DNA of 64,000 nucleotides. Source: Mesorhizobium sp. WSM4313 (GTDB lineage Bacteria > Pseudomonadota > Alphaproteobacteria > Rhizobiales > Rhizobiaceae). Numbering within the stretch: position 1 is the first letter of the stretch; every line of letters begins with the position of its first letter. The stretch lies in contig NZ_NSFT01000015.1 of the NCBI RefSeq assembly GCF_002294725.1, forward strand, positions 62,001 to 126,000, read 5' to 3'. The position numbers were made by a program, and so were the translations under genes. Shown here one piece after another: positions 11,756-20,996 of this stretch. The notes below the pieces were generated by a model. That model saw only the letters and a program-made list of their open reading frames with translations, did no database searches and was not told the DNA's origin.

Positions 11756-13029
11756 GCGGTCCCTTTCGACTTGGACGAGGGCGACTTGGCAGCGGCAGGA
11801 TTCTTTGCCGCTGTCTTCTTCGGAGCAGGATTGGAGGCGTCGGCGACCATGGTCTTGGCAGGAACGGCGGCCGGTTCGACGCGCGGCTCTTGCGCCGCCT
11901 TGGCGAAATTCGGGTGCACGACTTGGCCAGCGTCAGTCAACATGGTGGCCTTGACCAACTCGTCGTCGCGCTTGATGGCGAGCGTCTTCGCGGTCTTGTC
12001 GACCATCGTCTCGAGGAAGGCGTAGAGGTTCTTGGCGTAGAGCAGCGAGGCGGAAGCAGCAACACGACCAGGCACGTTGAGATGGCCGACGATCTTGATG
12101 CCGTTTTCCGTCGTCACGACCTTGCCGGGCACGGCGCCCTCGACATTGCCGCCGCGCTCCACCGCCAAGTCGACGATCACCGAGCCCGGCTTCATCGAGG
12201 CGACCATGGCAGCCGAGATGAGCTTCGGCGCCGGACGGCCAGGGATCAGCGCGGTGGTGATGACGATGTCCTGCTTGGCGATGTGCTCGGCAGTCAGCGC
12301 CGCCTGCTTGGCCTGGTATTCCTTCGACATTTCCTTGGCGTAGCCGCCGGCCGTCTCGGCCGCCTTGAACTCCTCGTCCTCGACCGCCAGGAATTTGGCG
12401 CCGAGCGATTGCACCTGCTCCTTCACCGCCGGACGCACGTCTGTAGCGGTGACGATGGCGCCTAGCCGCCGCGCGGTGGCGATGGCCTGCAGGCCGGCGA
12501 CGCCGACGCCCATGACGAAGGCTTTCGCCGCCGGCACGGTGCCTGCCGCCGTCATCATCATCGGCAGCGCGCGGTCATATTCGGCGGCCGCGTCGATCAC
12601 CGCCTGGTAGCCGGCGAGGTTGGCCTGCGAGGAAAGCACATCCATCGACTGGGCGCGGGTGATGCGCGGCATGAATTCCATCGAAAAGGCGGTGATGCCG
12701 GCCTTGGCCATCGCGGCGACAGCGGCATCGTTGCCGTAAGGATCCATGATGGCGATGACGGCGGCGCCCGGCTTGTAGCCCTTGAGCTCGCCATCCGTCG
12801 GCCGGCGCACTTTCAGCACCACATCGGCCTTTTTGGCGTCGGCCGCCGTTCCGATCGCGCCGCCGGCAGCAGTGAAATCCTGGTCGGGAATGCGTGAGCC
12901 GAGGCCGGCACCCTTCTCGACGATCACGTCGAAGCCGAGACCCGCCAGGCGCTTGACCGTCTCCGGCGAGGCCGCGACGCGCGGCTCGTTCGGGTCAATC
13001 TCGCGAGGGATGAATACGATTTGTCCCAC
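11752..13029 (-). CDS. pntAA: NAD(P) transhydrogenase subunit alpha part 1 (NAD-binding)
   Basis: This is the soluble NAD(H)-binding subunit of the split-alpha transhydrogenase, 425 aa, related to alanine dehydrogenase. The N-terminus IVFIPREIDPNEPRVAASPE, the nucleotide fold GVGVAGLQAIATARRLGA and AGRPAPKLI match the family. The GTG at 13029 has AAAGGAT eight bases upstream and starts at the family N-terminus; the in-frame extension to 13065 adds 12 residues without support. The C-terminus carries a low-complexity tail of about 25 residues rich in Ala, Lys, Pro and Ser, which is not part of the fold. Confidence 0.95.
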   Translation of the reverse strand: MGQIVFIPREIDPNEPRVAASPETVKRLAGLGFDVIVEKGAGLGSRIPDQDFTAAGGAIGTAADAKKADVVLKVRRPTDGELKGYKPGAAVIAIMDPYGNDAAVAAMAKAGITAFSMEFMPRITRAQSMDVLSSQANLAGYQAVIDAAAEYDRALPMMMTAAGTVPAAKAFVMGVGVAGLQAIATARRLGAIVTATDVRPAVKEQVQSLGAKFLAVEDEEFKAAETAGGYAKEMSKEYQAKQAALTAEHIAKQDIVITTALIPGRPAPKLISAAMVASMKPGSVIVDLAVERGGNVEGAVPGKVVTTENGIKIVGHLNVPGRVAASASLLYAKNLYAFLETMVDKTAKTLAIKRDDELVKATMLTDAGQVVHPNFAKAAQEPRVEPAAVPAKTMVADASNPAPKKTAAKNPAAAKSPSSKSKGTA

Positions 13030-13114
13030 CGGATGATCCTTTCGGCTGGAACCTTGACTGCGCAAGGCGTCGGCCGGACGTCCGGCGACGTCGAGGGCAA
13101 TGGGCTTGGGAAGT

Positions 13115-13339
13115 CTACCGCAGAATGAGAGTGCCGACGGCCATGATCAGGATAAACAGGATGGTCGCCGAGAAGAAGCCGCCGACGAAGAAACCGAAGG
13201 CCATTGCAATAAGGACGGCGGCACAGAACAGCGAGCCGTATTTGGCAAGACCGAGGAAGCCTTTGTAGGTACGGTCGTGCTCGGCATAGTCCATCTGCGC
13301 GCCCAGCTCGACAGGACCGGTCGGCGTGTGATCAGCCAT
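13115..13339 (-). CDS. aa3-type cytochrome oxidase subunit IV-like small protein
   Basis: This is a 74-aa protein of the bacterial aa3 cytochrome c oxidase subunit IV family. It has a soluble N-terminal half (MDYAEHDRTYKGFLGL) and a C-terminal half of one long or two short membrane helices. The family N-terminal pattern MDYAEHxxTYxGF is clear. The start at 13339 is preceded by GGGGTA; an extension to 13372 is not supported. In alphaproteobacteria these subunits are often encoded away from coxABC, as here beside pntAA. A role in oxidase assembly or stability is inferred from the family name. Confidence 0.85.
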   Translation of the reverse strand: MADHTPTGPVELGAQMDYAEHDRTYKGFLGLAKYGSLFCAAVLIAMAFGFFVGGFFSATILFILIMAVGTLILR

Positions 13340-13489
13340 GGAAGTACCCCTTCGAAAATGCCTTCGAGGCACATAGCGAAAAGCCGAACCAAGAGCAATG
13401 GCGCTATTGCCGCACAGTCCGCGACAACAGCCTCAAACGAAAGTTGAAATCGAAATGCCGCGCGATGTCGACGCGGCCGGCGCGGGATT

Positions 13490-13639
13490 TCAGCCCGCGA
13501 GTTGGGGGAAAAGGCCGAGCAGGCCGACAACGATCAGGTAAAGCGCGACGATGTAGTTGAGGAGCCGAGGCATCACCAGGATCAGCACGCCGGCGATCAG
13601 CGAGATCAGCGGCGTCAGCGCGAGCGAGTGGATGGTCAT
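13490..13639 (-). CDS. DUF3096-type small membrane protein
   Basis: This is a 49-aa protein with two hydrophobic helices and the pattern PLISLIAGVLILVMPRLLNY, which I recognise as the DUF3096 family of unknown function. The ATG at 13639 has AAAGGAT seven bases upstream, which fixes the start; 23 residues before it lack support. It stands alone between the oxidase subunit and the acyl-synthase gene. No function can be offered beyond membrane location. Confidence 0.75.
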   Translation of the reverse strand: MTIHSLALTPLISLIAGVLILVMPRLLNYIVALYLIVVGLLGLFPQLAG

Positions 13640-13701
13640 GCGGGATCCTTTCTTATGACAGGCGCGATCGCCTGGGCAGACCGGGCTGCGGAGCTTGTAT
13701 C

Positions 13702-13753
13702 GACGCAATTCCGAACGGAAAAACGCTCACACTTTTCCTGGAATTGCTCTGAC
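13702..13753. repeat. Dispersed dyad element (ACGCAATTCCG ... CTGGAATTGCTCTGA), copy 1
   Basis: This 52-base element begins ACGCAATTCCGAACGGAA and ends TTTTCCTGGAATTGCTCTGA; its ends are imperfect inverted repeats (GCAATTCC / GGAATTGC). Related copies lie at 55822-55897 (closest) and 47386-47460 (diverged). It sits 36 bases after the acyl-synthase stop, in the gap before the DUF3096 gene. Confidence 0.7.
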
Positions 13754-13788
13754 AACGTCGCCGCCGGCGAAAGGTTCATGGCCTGCAT

Positions 13789-14550
13789 TCAGGCCGCGGC
13801 GCGGTAATATTTCGCCGTCGGCAGAATGGTGAGGGGCGTCAGCCGGTTGATGGCCGGATTGCCGAACATCATCCGCTGCTCCATCGGCGTCGATCTGAAG
13901 AACGGCAATCGTTTGAGCGTCAGGCGCATGTTTTCGCCGGCCGGGATTTCGAACAGTGCGAGCGGGGGAAGAACGCCCGGAAATACTTTAGCCTCTGTCC
14001 TCTGCACGGCCTGAAAGTAACGAACGTAAAAAGCGGAATGCTCCATCTTGACCGGCGTCAGTACCGAGTCCTGGCCAAAATAACAGGAGGCGACCATGGC
14101 AATCCTGAGTGTCAGGAAAGGTATCACTCCGGGCGACGGTGCGCTGGCAGGATCGGCTGCGAACCGGGTTCCATCGATGAAGGTTTCTCCGAGCGCAAGC
14201 CGCTCCCTCAATATTTCCGGATAGGCATCGACGGAGGGCGAGAACGGGCACTCGCTGGTAATATAATGGAAACGCAGTGTGCTGACCAATTGGCCATAGC
14301 AATAGACACCGAACCGGTAGGCGTTGGGCAGATTATCCCAGCGATCCTCGAACATACCGCTCGCGATCGGACCACACATACCTGAGCGCCGATAGGAATT
14401 GTAGCGGAGCCGGTATATCGCCTCCTGATCTTCACCCCCGGTGATGAGACGATATTCGACATGATCCAGCAGTTGCATCATGGATCGGTTGAGCGCCGAG
14501 TCGATTCTAGCGCTGGCGTCGACCGACGCGCTCTTTCTAGCAACAACCAT
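13789..14550 (-). CDS. FeeM/LuxI-like N-acyl amino acid or acyl-homoserine lactone synthase family protein
   Basis: This 253-aa protein belongs, by my reading, to the GNAT-fold group holding N-acyl amino acid synthase FeeM and LuxI-type autoinducer synthases. Supporting segments are an arginine-aromatic start of the fold (AIYRLRYNSYRRSG near residue 45), a central strand (GVYCYGQLVSTLRFHY) and ETFIDGTRFAADP, reminiscent of the E-x-x-R region of LuxI. These enzymes join an acyl-ACP fatty chain to an amino-containing acceptor. The start at 14550 has AGGAC upstream. An AT-rich dyad lies 11-38 bases upstream. The upstream neighbour is a GGDEF-EAL protein in the same orientation. The acceptor is unknown, and a signalling role is inference. 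Confidence 0.6.
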   Translation of the reverse strand: MVVARKSASVDASARIDSALNRSMMQLLDHVEYRLITGGEDQEAIYRLRYNSYRRSGMCGPIASGMFEDRWDNLPNAYRFGVYCYGQLVSTLRFHYITSECPFSPSVDAYPEILRERLALGETFIDGTRFAADPASAPSPGVIPFLTLRIAMVASCYFGQDSVLTPVKMEHSAFYVRYFQAVQRTEAKVFPGVLPPLALFEIPAGENMRLTLKRLPFFRSTPMEQRMMFGNPAINRLTPLTILPTAKYYRAAA

Positions 14551-14560
14551 AGTCTGTCCT

Positions 14561-14588
14561 CGAATTCCGCTTATAAATAAGCTATTCG
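14561..14588. promoter_or_regulatory. Palindrome upstream of the FeeM-like gene
   Basis: The dyad CGAATTCCGCTTAT (14561-14574) pairs with ATAAGCTATTCG (14577-14588), leaving one short bulge. It lies 11-38 bases upstream of the FeeM-like start codon and is AT-rich against its surroundings. It could be a repressor or activator site, but the binding protein is unknown. Confidence 0.45.
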
Positions 14589-14850
14589 AGTTGAAATGAG
14601 ACACAAGCTGAAAATTCGATATCGCTGGTTTACCGGTTGTTAACCTTAACGGCCGTGAATCGTTCGGCGATCTCATGTGAAAAATGCAGGATCGTGCAGC
14701 CGGGTTGTCTGATCCGAACTGGCGGCGATCACCGCGGTGATTCTGAAATCAGGTGCTGCGCGCACCAGGACGTGGCGGATTTAGACAGCGCCCGAGCTGT
14801 CATCCTTTCATTGGGTGAACATTCGATCTGTTTTTTGAACGCAATAGCGT
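14589..14850. other. Intergenic region without a supported gene
   Basis: Between the palindrome and the end of the GGDEF-EAL gene I see no convincing gene. A 270-base open frame on the + strand (14637-14906) has no family features and runs into the antisense of the GGDEF-EAL gene. The part near 14600-14650 is AT-rich with TTAA half sites and may hold the promoter of the FeeM-like gene. Confidence 0.4.
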
Positions 14851-17166
14851 TCAGCTGGCTGTCCGTTTGCCGGCGATATACAGATCCGCTGCAAACGGCC
14901 ACGTGACACTCGACATCGTCTCGATGCCCGACGCGCTGAGCGCGGCGCCGAAGAGGAAGCCCTGCACGAAGTCCGGCTTGACCAGATGGACCAGCGTCTT
15001 CAGCTGCTCGAAGGTTTCGACCCCTTCGATGGTGACAGAAAGACCCAGCGTCCGGGACAGGCCGACGATGCCCTTCAGAAGATCGAGCGACTGCCGGTTC
15101 TGGTTCAAATCGATCAGGAAGGAGCGATCGATCTTGATCTTGTCGAGCGGCAGCTTGTGCAAATAGCTGAGGCTGGAATAGCCGGTGCCGAAATCGTCGA
15201 GCGCAATGCGGACGCCAAGCGTCTTCATCTCTTCGATCAGCTCGCGCGTCAGCGATTTGTCGTCGAGCAAGGCGGTCTCGGTGACCTCGATTTCGAGCCT
15301 GTGCGGCGCAAGGCCTGACGCCGCCAGCGCGTCACGAACCTTCTGCACGACATCGCGGTTGCGGAAATCCTTGGCCGAAAGGTTGACCGATACGCTGGTC
15401 TGCGTCGGCCATTTGGCGCATTCGGCGCAGGCCGCCTGCAACACGAAAGTACTGATGTCGGCAATGATGCCCATCTCCTCGGCGAGCGGGATGAAGACGC
15501 TGGGCGAGATCGGGCCGAGATCGGGATGGTCCCAGCGGCAGAGCGCCTCGCAACTGGCGATGCGCATGGTGCTGATGGCCACGATCGGCTGGTAGACGAC
15601 GCGCAACTCCCTGGCCTGCACGGCATTGCGCAGGTCGGCCTTCATCAGCTGGCGACTGCGGAACGCGGCATCCATTGATGCCTCGAACAGCCGCCAGCTG
15701 TTCTTGCCGAGCTCCTTGGCCTTGTAGAGGGCAAGGTCGGCCTTGACGATCATGGCGTCGACATCGGTGTCTTCGACCCTGGACAACACGGCGCCGCCGC
15801 TGGCCTGGATGCGTAGGCTGTGACCGGCGACATCCACCTCCCCCTGCAGGTTGACGAAGATCTCGTCGAGCAAATCGTTGAGATGGCTCTCGTCCTCGAT
15901 GCGGTCGAAGAAGACCATGAACTCGTCGCCGCCGAAACGGCTGACATTGATGCCTGGCCCGGCGACCGCAGCCAGCCGCTCGGCCAAGGCATAGATCAGC
16001 CCATCGCCGACCGGATGGCCGAGTGTGTCGTTGACGCTCTTGAAATCGTCGAGGTCGAGCACGGCGAGGCCGCAGAGCCGGTCGCGGTCGCCGGACGCCA
16101 TGGCTTCGCCGACCAGTTCGTTGAAATAGGCGCGGTTCGGCAGCCCCGTCAAATTGTCGTAGCGCGCCATGAAGCGGATCTTTTCCTCCGCCTCGACGCG
16201 GGCCGTCACGTCCTCGAAGGTGATGACGCCCAATTCCTGACTGCCTTCGCGCGCGGAAAATTCATAGTGCTGGCCATTGGCAAGCGAAACCAGCACCTTG
16301 CGGTCGCGGCCTTCGCGCAAGGCGCGCGTCAGCTGCGCCTCGATGTAGCGGCAGTCCTTTGGCGCCAGCATGCCGCCGGCAACGCCGCGCATCAGCAGGC
16401 TGTGGATCGAGCGCCCGAGCAGCGCCTCGGACGATTTCAGCGACATCAGATGGGCAGCCTCGGCATTGGCCACCGCGACGCGGCCGTCCGGGCCCAGCAT
16501 GACCAGGCCGTGCGACATGGTGTTGAGCGCGCGGTCGAACCGGCGCGTCAGGTTTCTCGCCTGCTTGTGGCCGATGACCGCGGAGAAGAGCACGTTGCGG
16601 ACATGGTCAGCGCTGCTGATCGTGACGAACGTCAGTGGTATGATCATCAAGCCGAGGACGACAGAAGCCATATCCATACGCAGGATGAGCGCAAGAGCCG
16701 CCGGCCCGACGAGGGTCAATGAAAAAATCTGGACCATGCGCATGGACCCGTAACTTCGCCCGACAACCGTTACCAGGGTCGTCAACGACAACGACACCGA
16801 CGCCAGTTCACCAAACTGGTCAGGACGCAGGTAGATCGACACGAAGCAGAATGACCCCAATGCGAGGCCCTGCGCGCTGCCTTTGATAATGTAGTTGCGC
16901 TCTATCGCTTCTGCCTCTGCGACACTTGCTATGGTGCCGCCCGCTCTATGGAAGCCTTGGATGCTGAAGTACCGCCAGAGGCTGGCCGATAGCAGAACGA
17001 AAGCCAAGGCCAGATAAAGCAGATCCTGCGTGCGCAGGTAGACCATGAAACCGACAATCCAGTAGCATACGCCGCCGATCGCCACCATGCCGGCGTTGTC
17101 GAACAATGCCCGCACGAACTGGATATAGACGTCCGCCGGGATGCTCTCGGTCTTCGCTCTGCCCAT
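14851..17166 (-). CDS. Membrane-anchored PAS-GGDEF-EAL cyclic-di-GMP protein
   Basis: This 771-aa protein should make or break cyclic di-GMP. Residues 20-200 hold about five or six membrane helices in two blocks (25-70 and 95-195). A PAS-like domain follows (about 207-325: GLVMLGPDGRVAVANAEAAHL). A GGDEF domain has intact GGDEF at 412-416, and an EAL domain has EAL at 540-542 and DDFGTGYSS near 657. Both active-site signatures look intact, so it may be bifunctional. It is a single gene on the - strand with the FeeM-like gene 300 bases downstream. What the membrane sensor detects cannot be read from the sequence. Confidence 0.93.
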   Translation of the reverse strand: MGRAKTESIPADVYIQFVRALFDNAGMVAIGGVCYWIVGFMVYLRTQDLLYLALAFVLLSASLWRYFSIQGFHRAGGTIASVAEAEAIERNYIIKGSAQGLALGSFCFVSIYLRPDQFGELASVSLSLTTLVTVVGRSYGSMRMVQIFSLTLVGPAALALILRMDMASVVLGLMIIPLTFVTISSADHVRNVLFSAVIGHKQARNLTRRFDRALNTMSHGLVMLGPDGRVAVANAEAAHLMSLKSSEALLGRSIHSLLMRGVAGGMLAPKDCRYIEAQLTRALREGRDRKVLVSLANGQHYEFSAREGSQELGVITFEDVTARVEAEEKIRFMARYDNLTGLPNRAYFNELVGEAMASGDRDRLCGLAVLDLDDFKSVNDTLGHPVGDGLIYALAERLAAVAGPGINVSRFGGDEFMVFFDRIEDESHLNDLLDEIFVNLQGEVDVAGHSLRIQASGGAVLSRVEDTDVDAMIVKADLALYKAKELGKNSWRLFEASMDAAFRSRQLMKADLRNAVQARELRVVYQPIVAISTMRIASCEALCRWDHPDLGPISPSVFIPLAEEMGIIADISTFVLQAACAECAKWPTQTSVSVNLSAKDFRNRDVVQKVRDALAASGLAPHRLEIEVTETALLDDKSLTRELIEEMKTLGVRIALDDFGTGYSSLSYLHKLPLDKIKIDRSFLIDLNQNRQSLDLLKGIVGLSRTLGLSVTIEGVETFEQLKTLVHLVKPDFVQGFLFGAALSASGIETMSSVTWPFAADLYIAGKRTAS

Positions 17167-17315
17167 ACACTCGGCCCAACACTACGCCTTGTCATGCCAC
17201 ACCCCGCCTTAAGAAAGGCTTAGAACGGCGCGCGGCGACGGTTGCAGAGGGTTGCTATAAGCAGGACGGATAAGGGATTCGGGATTTTGGCGCGGCGTCC
17301 AACGCGCCGGTGCGA

Positions 17316-20300
17316 TCATTCCGCAGCCCGAAGCGAAGGCTCCGCGGGGGCTTGCTTGAAACGCTCGATCAAACGCGAGCGCTCGCCCGCCGCCTTGTCG
17401 GCGCTGGCCTGCCGGACATGGCCGTAGCCGCGGATGAGCGCCGGCACGGAGGCCAGGGCCGTCGCGGCTTCCATCCTGCCCGGCGCCAGCGCGCCGGCGA
17501 TCAGGTCGAGATCGGCTTCGTATGCCCTCAGCGACTGCCGCTCGATGCGCCGCTCGGCCGTGTAGCCGAAAAGGTCGAAGGCGGTTCCACGCAGGCCCTT
17601 CATCGCCGCCAGCAGCCGAAAGCCCTTCATCATCCACGGGCCGAAGCTCGATTTGCGGGGCTTGCCGTCATTGCCGCGCCGCCCGAGGATCGGCGGCGCG
17701 AGATGGAACTCGAGCTTGTCGTAGCTCTGGAACTGCTTGGCGAGGTCGGCGGCGAAAGTGCCGTCGGTGTAGAGCCGCGCCACCTCATACTCGTCCTTGA
17801 TCGCCATCAGCTTGAAGAGGTTCCTGGCGACGGCCTCGGTCACTGCGGTCGAGCCGGGCACGGCCTTGGCTTCGGCGGCGCGCAACGTCGCCACGCGGTC
17901 GGCGTAACGCCTGGCATAGGCTGCGTTCTGATAGGCGGTAAGGAAGGCGACACGGCGGGCGATGACATCGTCCAGCGTCTCCGCCGGTCGGGAAGCCGGC
18001 TTGTCCGTCTGGCTGACCAGGCCGCGCACGAAATCGGGCTGATGCGCGGCGCGGCGGCCCCAGCGGAAGGCCGCGATGTTCATCGGCACCGCCTCGCCGT
18101 TCAATTCTATCGCCTTTTCAACGGCTTCGGCGGAAAGCGGCAGCCCGCCATGCTGGAAGGCGAAGCCGAGCATGAACATGTTGGCGCCCAGCGAATTGCC
18201 GAACAAAGCCGTCGCCGTGCGGGTGGCGTCGAAGAAATGCGCCTTGTCGTCGCCGGCCGCCGCCCGGATCGCCTTCTTCAGCCGCTCGATCGGCAGCGAG
18301 AAGTCGGCGGACCGGGTGAATTCGCCGGGCATGATCTCGGCGGTGTTGGCGAGGAAGATCGTGTGGCCCTCGCGCACCGCGCCCAGCACCTTCTTGGCGC
18401 CGGAGACGACGAGATCGCAGCCGAGCACAAGGTCGGCCTTGCCGGCCGAAACGCGGATGGCATGGATATCCTCGGGCGTCGGGGCGATGCGGATATGGGT
18501 GAAGACCGAGCCGCCCTTCTGGGCGAGGCCGGCCATGTCGATCATGCCGCAGCCCTTCCCTTCAAGATGCGCGGCCATGCCGAGCACCGCGCCGACGGTG
18601 ACAACGCCGGTGCCGCCGACCCCGTCGATGATCCCCGCCCAGCCCTGGGTGCCCATGCGGAATTCAGCCGGCGCGGGCACGCCGTCGAGAGGATCGGCCT
18701 TGCCGGCAATGCCCTCTGCCTTCCTGATCTTGCCGCCATGCACGGTGACGAAGGACGGGCAGAAGCCGTTGAGGCAGGAGAAGTCCTTGTTGCAGCTCGA
18801 CTGGTCGATCCGGCGTTTGCGGCCGAATTCGGTCTCGACCGGCTGGATCGAGACGCAGTTCGACTGGACGCCGCAATCGCCGCAGCCTTCGCAGACCAGT
18901 TCGTTGATGAAGACGCGCTTGTCCGGATCGGGGAAGGTGCCGCGCTTGCGGCGCCGGCGTTTCTCGGCGGCGCAGGTCTGGTCGTAGATGAGAACGGAAA
19001 CGCCTTTGAGCCCACGCAACTCGCGCTGGACGAGATCGAGGTCGTCACGGTGATGGATGCTGACGCCGGCCGGGAAATCGGCCTTGCCGGCATATTTGTC
19101 GGGCTCGTCGGTGACGACGGCGATGCGCTCGACGCCCTCGGCGCGCACTTGTCTGGCGATCATGTCGACGGTCAGGCCGCCCTCATGCGGCTGGCCTCCG
19201 GTCATGGCGACGGCGTCGTTGTAAAGGATCTTGTAGGTGATGTTAGCGCCCGAGGACAGCGCGAAGCGGATCGCCAGCACGCCGGAATGGTTATAGGTGC
19301 CGTCGCCCAGATTCTGGAAGATGTGGTCGCGCTTCGAGAACGGCGCCTGTCCGACCCATTGCGCGCCCTCGCCGCCCATGGCGGTGAAGCCGACCGTATT
19401 CCTGTCCATCCACAGCGCCATGAAATGGCAGCCGATGCCGGCGGCGGCGATCGAGCCGTCCGGAACCTTGGTTGACGAATTGTGCGGGCAGCCCGAGCAG
19501 AAGAAAGGCGTGCGCGAGCCGATATCGACAGTGTCTGCGAGCATCGCCTGGAACTGGCGCAGCTTCGCCAGCCGCGCGGCGATTTCTTCCGACGGGCCGA
19601 TGGTGCGCAGAATCCGTTCGCCGAGCGCGATGGCGATCTCGTTCGGATCGAGCGCGCCCTTGGCCGGAAACAGCCAGTCGCCGCGTTCGTCCTTCTTGCC
19701 GACGATCACCGGCTGCGTGGCGGTGCCGTAGAGGTTCTCGCGCAGCTGAACCTCGATCAAAGAGCGCTTTTCCTCGACGACGACGATGGTGTCGAGGCCG
19801 CGGGCGAACTCGGCGATATGCTGGAAATCGAGCGGCCACGGGCAGCCGACCTTGAACAGGCGGATGCCGATGCGGTTGGCGGCCGCCTCGTCGATGCCGA
19901 TATCCTCCAGCGCCTGGCGGACATCGAGATAGCTCTTGCCGATGGTGATGACGCCGAGCTTGGGATTGCGGCCGCCGGAATAGACGATGCGGTTGAGACC
20001 ATTGGCCTGGATGAAGGCGGAGGCGGCGGCACGCTTGTACTCGTGCAGCCGCTCTTCCTGGCCGAGCATGTCAATCTCGTGGCGGATGTTGAGGCCGCCC
20101 GGCGGCATGTCGAATTCGGGAATGACGATGCCCAGACGATCGATCGAGGCGTCGACCGAGGCCGTCGATTCGATGTTGTCCTTGACGCATTTGATCGCCG
20201 CCCAGGTGCCGGCGAAGCGCGACATGGCGAAGCCGTAGAGGCCGTAGTCGATGATCTCCTGGACGCCTGCCGGGTTGAGGATCGGCACCATGGTGTCGAC

Positions 20301-20789
20301 GAATAGGAATTCGGTGGCATGCGCATTCGTCGAGGATTCGGCCATGTGGTCGTCGCCCATCAGAGCAAGCACGCCGCCGTGCTTGGACGAGCCGGCAAGA
20401 TTGGCGTGGCGGAAGACGTCTCCGGAACGGTCGACGCCCGGCCCCTTGCCGTACCAGACGGAAAAGACGCCGTCATGCTTGCCCTCGCCCAGCAATTCGG
20501 TCTGCTGAGATCCCCAGCAGGCGGTGGCGGCGAGTTCCTCGTTGAGGCCGGGCTGGAAGACGATGTCGGCAGCCGCAAGCTGCTTCTTGGCCCGCCACAG
20601 CTGCATGTCGAGGCCGCCCAAAGGCGAGCCGCGATAGCCGGAGACGAAGCCCGCCGTGTTGAGGCCGGCGCGGCGGTCGCGCTCGCGCTGCATCAGAAGC
20701 ATGCGCACGACCGCCTGCGCGCCGGACAGGAAGACGCGCTCCTTGCCAAGGTCGAACTTGTCGTCGAGCGCGACGTCGTGCAGCGTCAT
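17316..20789 (-). CDS. Indolepyruvate ferredoxin oxidoreductase, fused IorA-IorB type
   Basis: This 1157-aa single-chain 2-oxoacid oxidoreductase converts aryl pyruvates such as indolepyruvate to aryl-acetyl-CoA, using thiamine diphosphate and Fe-S clusters. The N-terminal domain reads FVSGYRGSPLGGLDMQLW, the ThDP region reads GIGCHFMALWMDRN and AMGGEGAQWVGQ, and a cysteine cluster near residue 640 reads CEGCGDCGVQSNC. A C-terminal gamma-type domain begins with GVGGTGVVTVGAVLGMAAHL. The length fits the fused aerobic-proteobacterial form. The ATG at 20789 has GAGGAAA upstream. It is monocistronic here, without an adjacent phenylacetate or CoA ligase gene. Confidence 0.92.
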   Translation of the reverse strand: MTLHDVALDDKFDLGKERVFLSGAQAVVRMLLMQRERDRRAGLNTAGFVSGYRGSPLGGLDMQLWRAKKQLAAADIVFQPGLNEELAATACWGSQQTELLGEGKHDGVFSVWYGKGPGVDRSGDVFRHANLAGSSKHGGVLALMGDDHMAESSTNAHATEFLFVDTMVPILNPAGVQEIIDYGLYGFAMSRFAGTWAAIKCVKDNIESTASVDASIDRLGIVIPEFDMPPGGLNIRHEIDMLGQEERLHEYKRAAASAFIQANGLNRIVYSGGRNPKLGVITIGKSYLDVRQALEDIGIDEAAANRIGIRLFKVGCPWPLDFQHIAEFARGLDTIVVVEEKRSLIEVQLRENLYGTATQPVIVGKKDERGDWLFPAKGALDPNEIAIALGERILRTIGPSEEIAARLAKLRQFQAMLADTVDIGSRTPFFCSGCPHNSSTKVPDGSIAAAGIGCHFMALWMDRNTVGFTAMGGEGAQWVGQAPFSKRDHIFQNLGDGTYNHSGVLAIRFALSSGANITYKILYNDAVAMTGGQPHEGGLTVDMIARQVRAEGVERIAVVTDEPDKYAGKADFPAGVSIHHRDDLDLVQRELRGLKGVSVLIYDQTCAAEKRRRRKRGTFPDPDKRVFINELVCEGCGDCGVQSNCVSIQPVETEFGRKRRIDQSSCNKDFSCLNGFCPSFVTVHGGKIRKAEGIAGKADPLDGVPAPAEFRMGTQGWAGIIDGVGGTGVVTVGAVLGMAAHLEGKGCGMIDMAGLAQKGGSVFTHIRIAPTPEDIHAIRVSAGKADLVLGCDLVVSGAKKVLGAVREGHTIFLANTAEIMPGEFTRSADFSLPIERLKKAIRAAAGDDKAHFFDATRTATALFGNSLGANMFMLGFAFQHGGLPLSAEAVEKAIELNGEAVPMNIAAFRWGRRAAHQPDFVRGLVSQTDKPASRPAETLDDVIARRVAFLTAYQNAAYARRYADRVATLRAAEAKAVPGSTAVTEAVARNLFKLMAIKDEYEVARLYTDGTFAADLAKQFQSYDKLEFHLAPPILGRRGNDGKPRKSSFGPWMMKGFRLLAAMKGLRGTAFDLFGYTAERRIERQSLRAYEADLDLIAGALAPGRMEAATALASVPALIRGYGHVRQASADKAAGERSRLIERFKQAPAEPSLRAAE

Positions 20790-20996
20790 CAGGTATTTCC
20801 TCTGCGGAGGCGGCTCAAATCAGGCAGCCAACGTCGGAGTGGGACGCCGCAGTCTTTCTTCCCTTGGCGGAGAGGTCAAACAAAATCGCAGCAGCCAGAT
20901 AACACGCAACAAACGGTCTGGCGAGTGGCCGACGGCGCATGCAAGACCGCGCTAACCGCTTCCCGAGGAACAAAAATTTCGTGAGCGCTGGGCGTT

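Noticed and set aside
14637..14906. Small + strand gene of 89 codons
   Set aside because: No domain or ribosome site, and its 3' end is antisense to the GGDEF-EAL gene.
17310..19475. 721-codon + strand frame opposite the indolepyruvate oxidoreductase
   Set aside because: It lies wholly antisense to a well-supported gene and has no recognisable domain.
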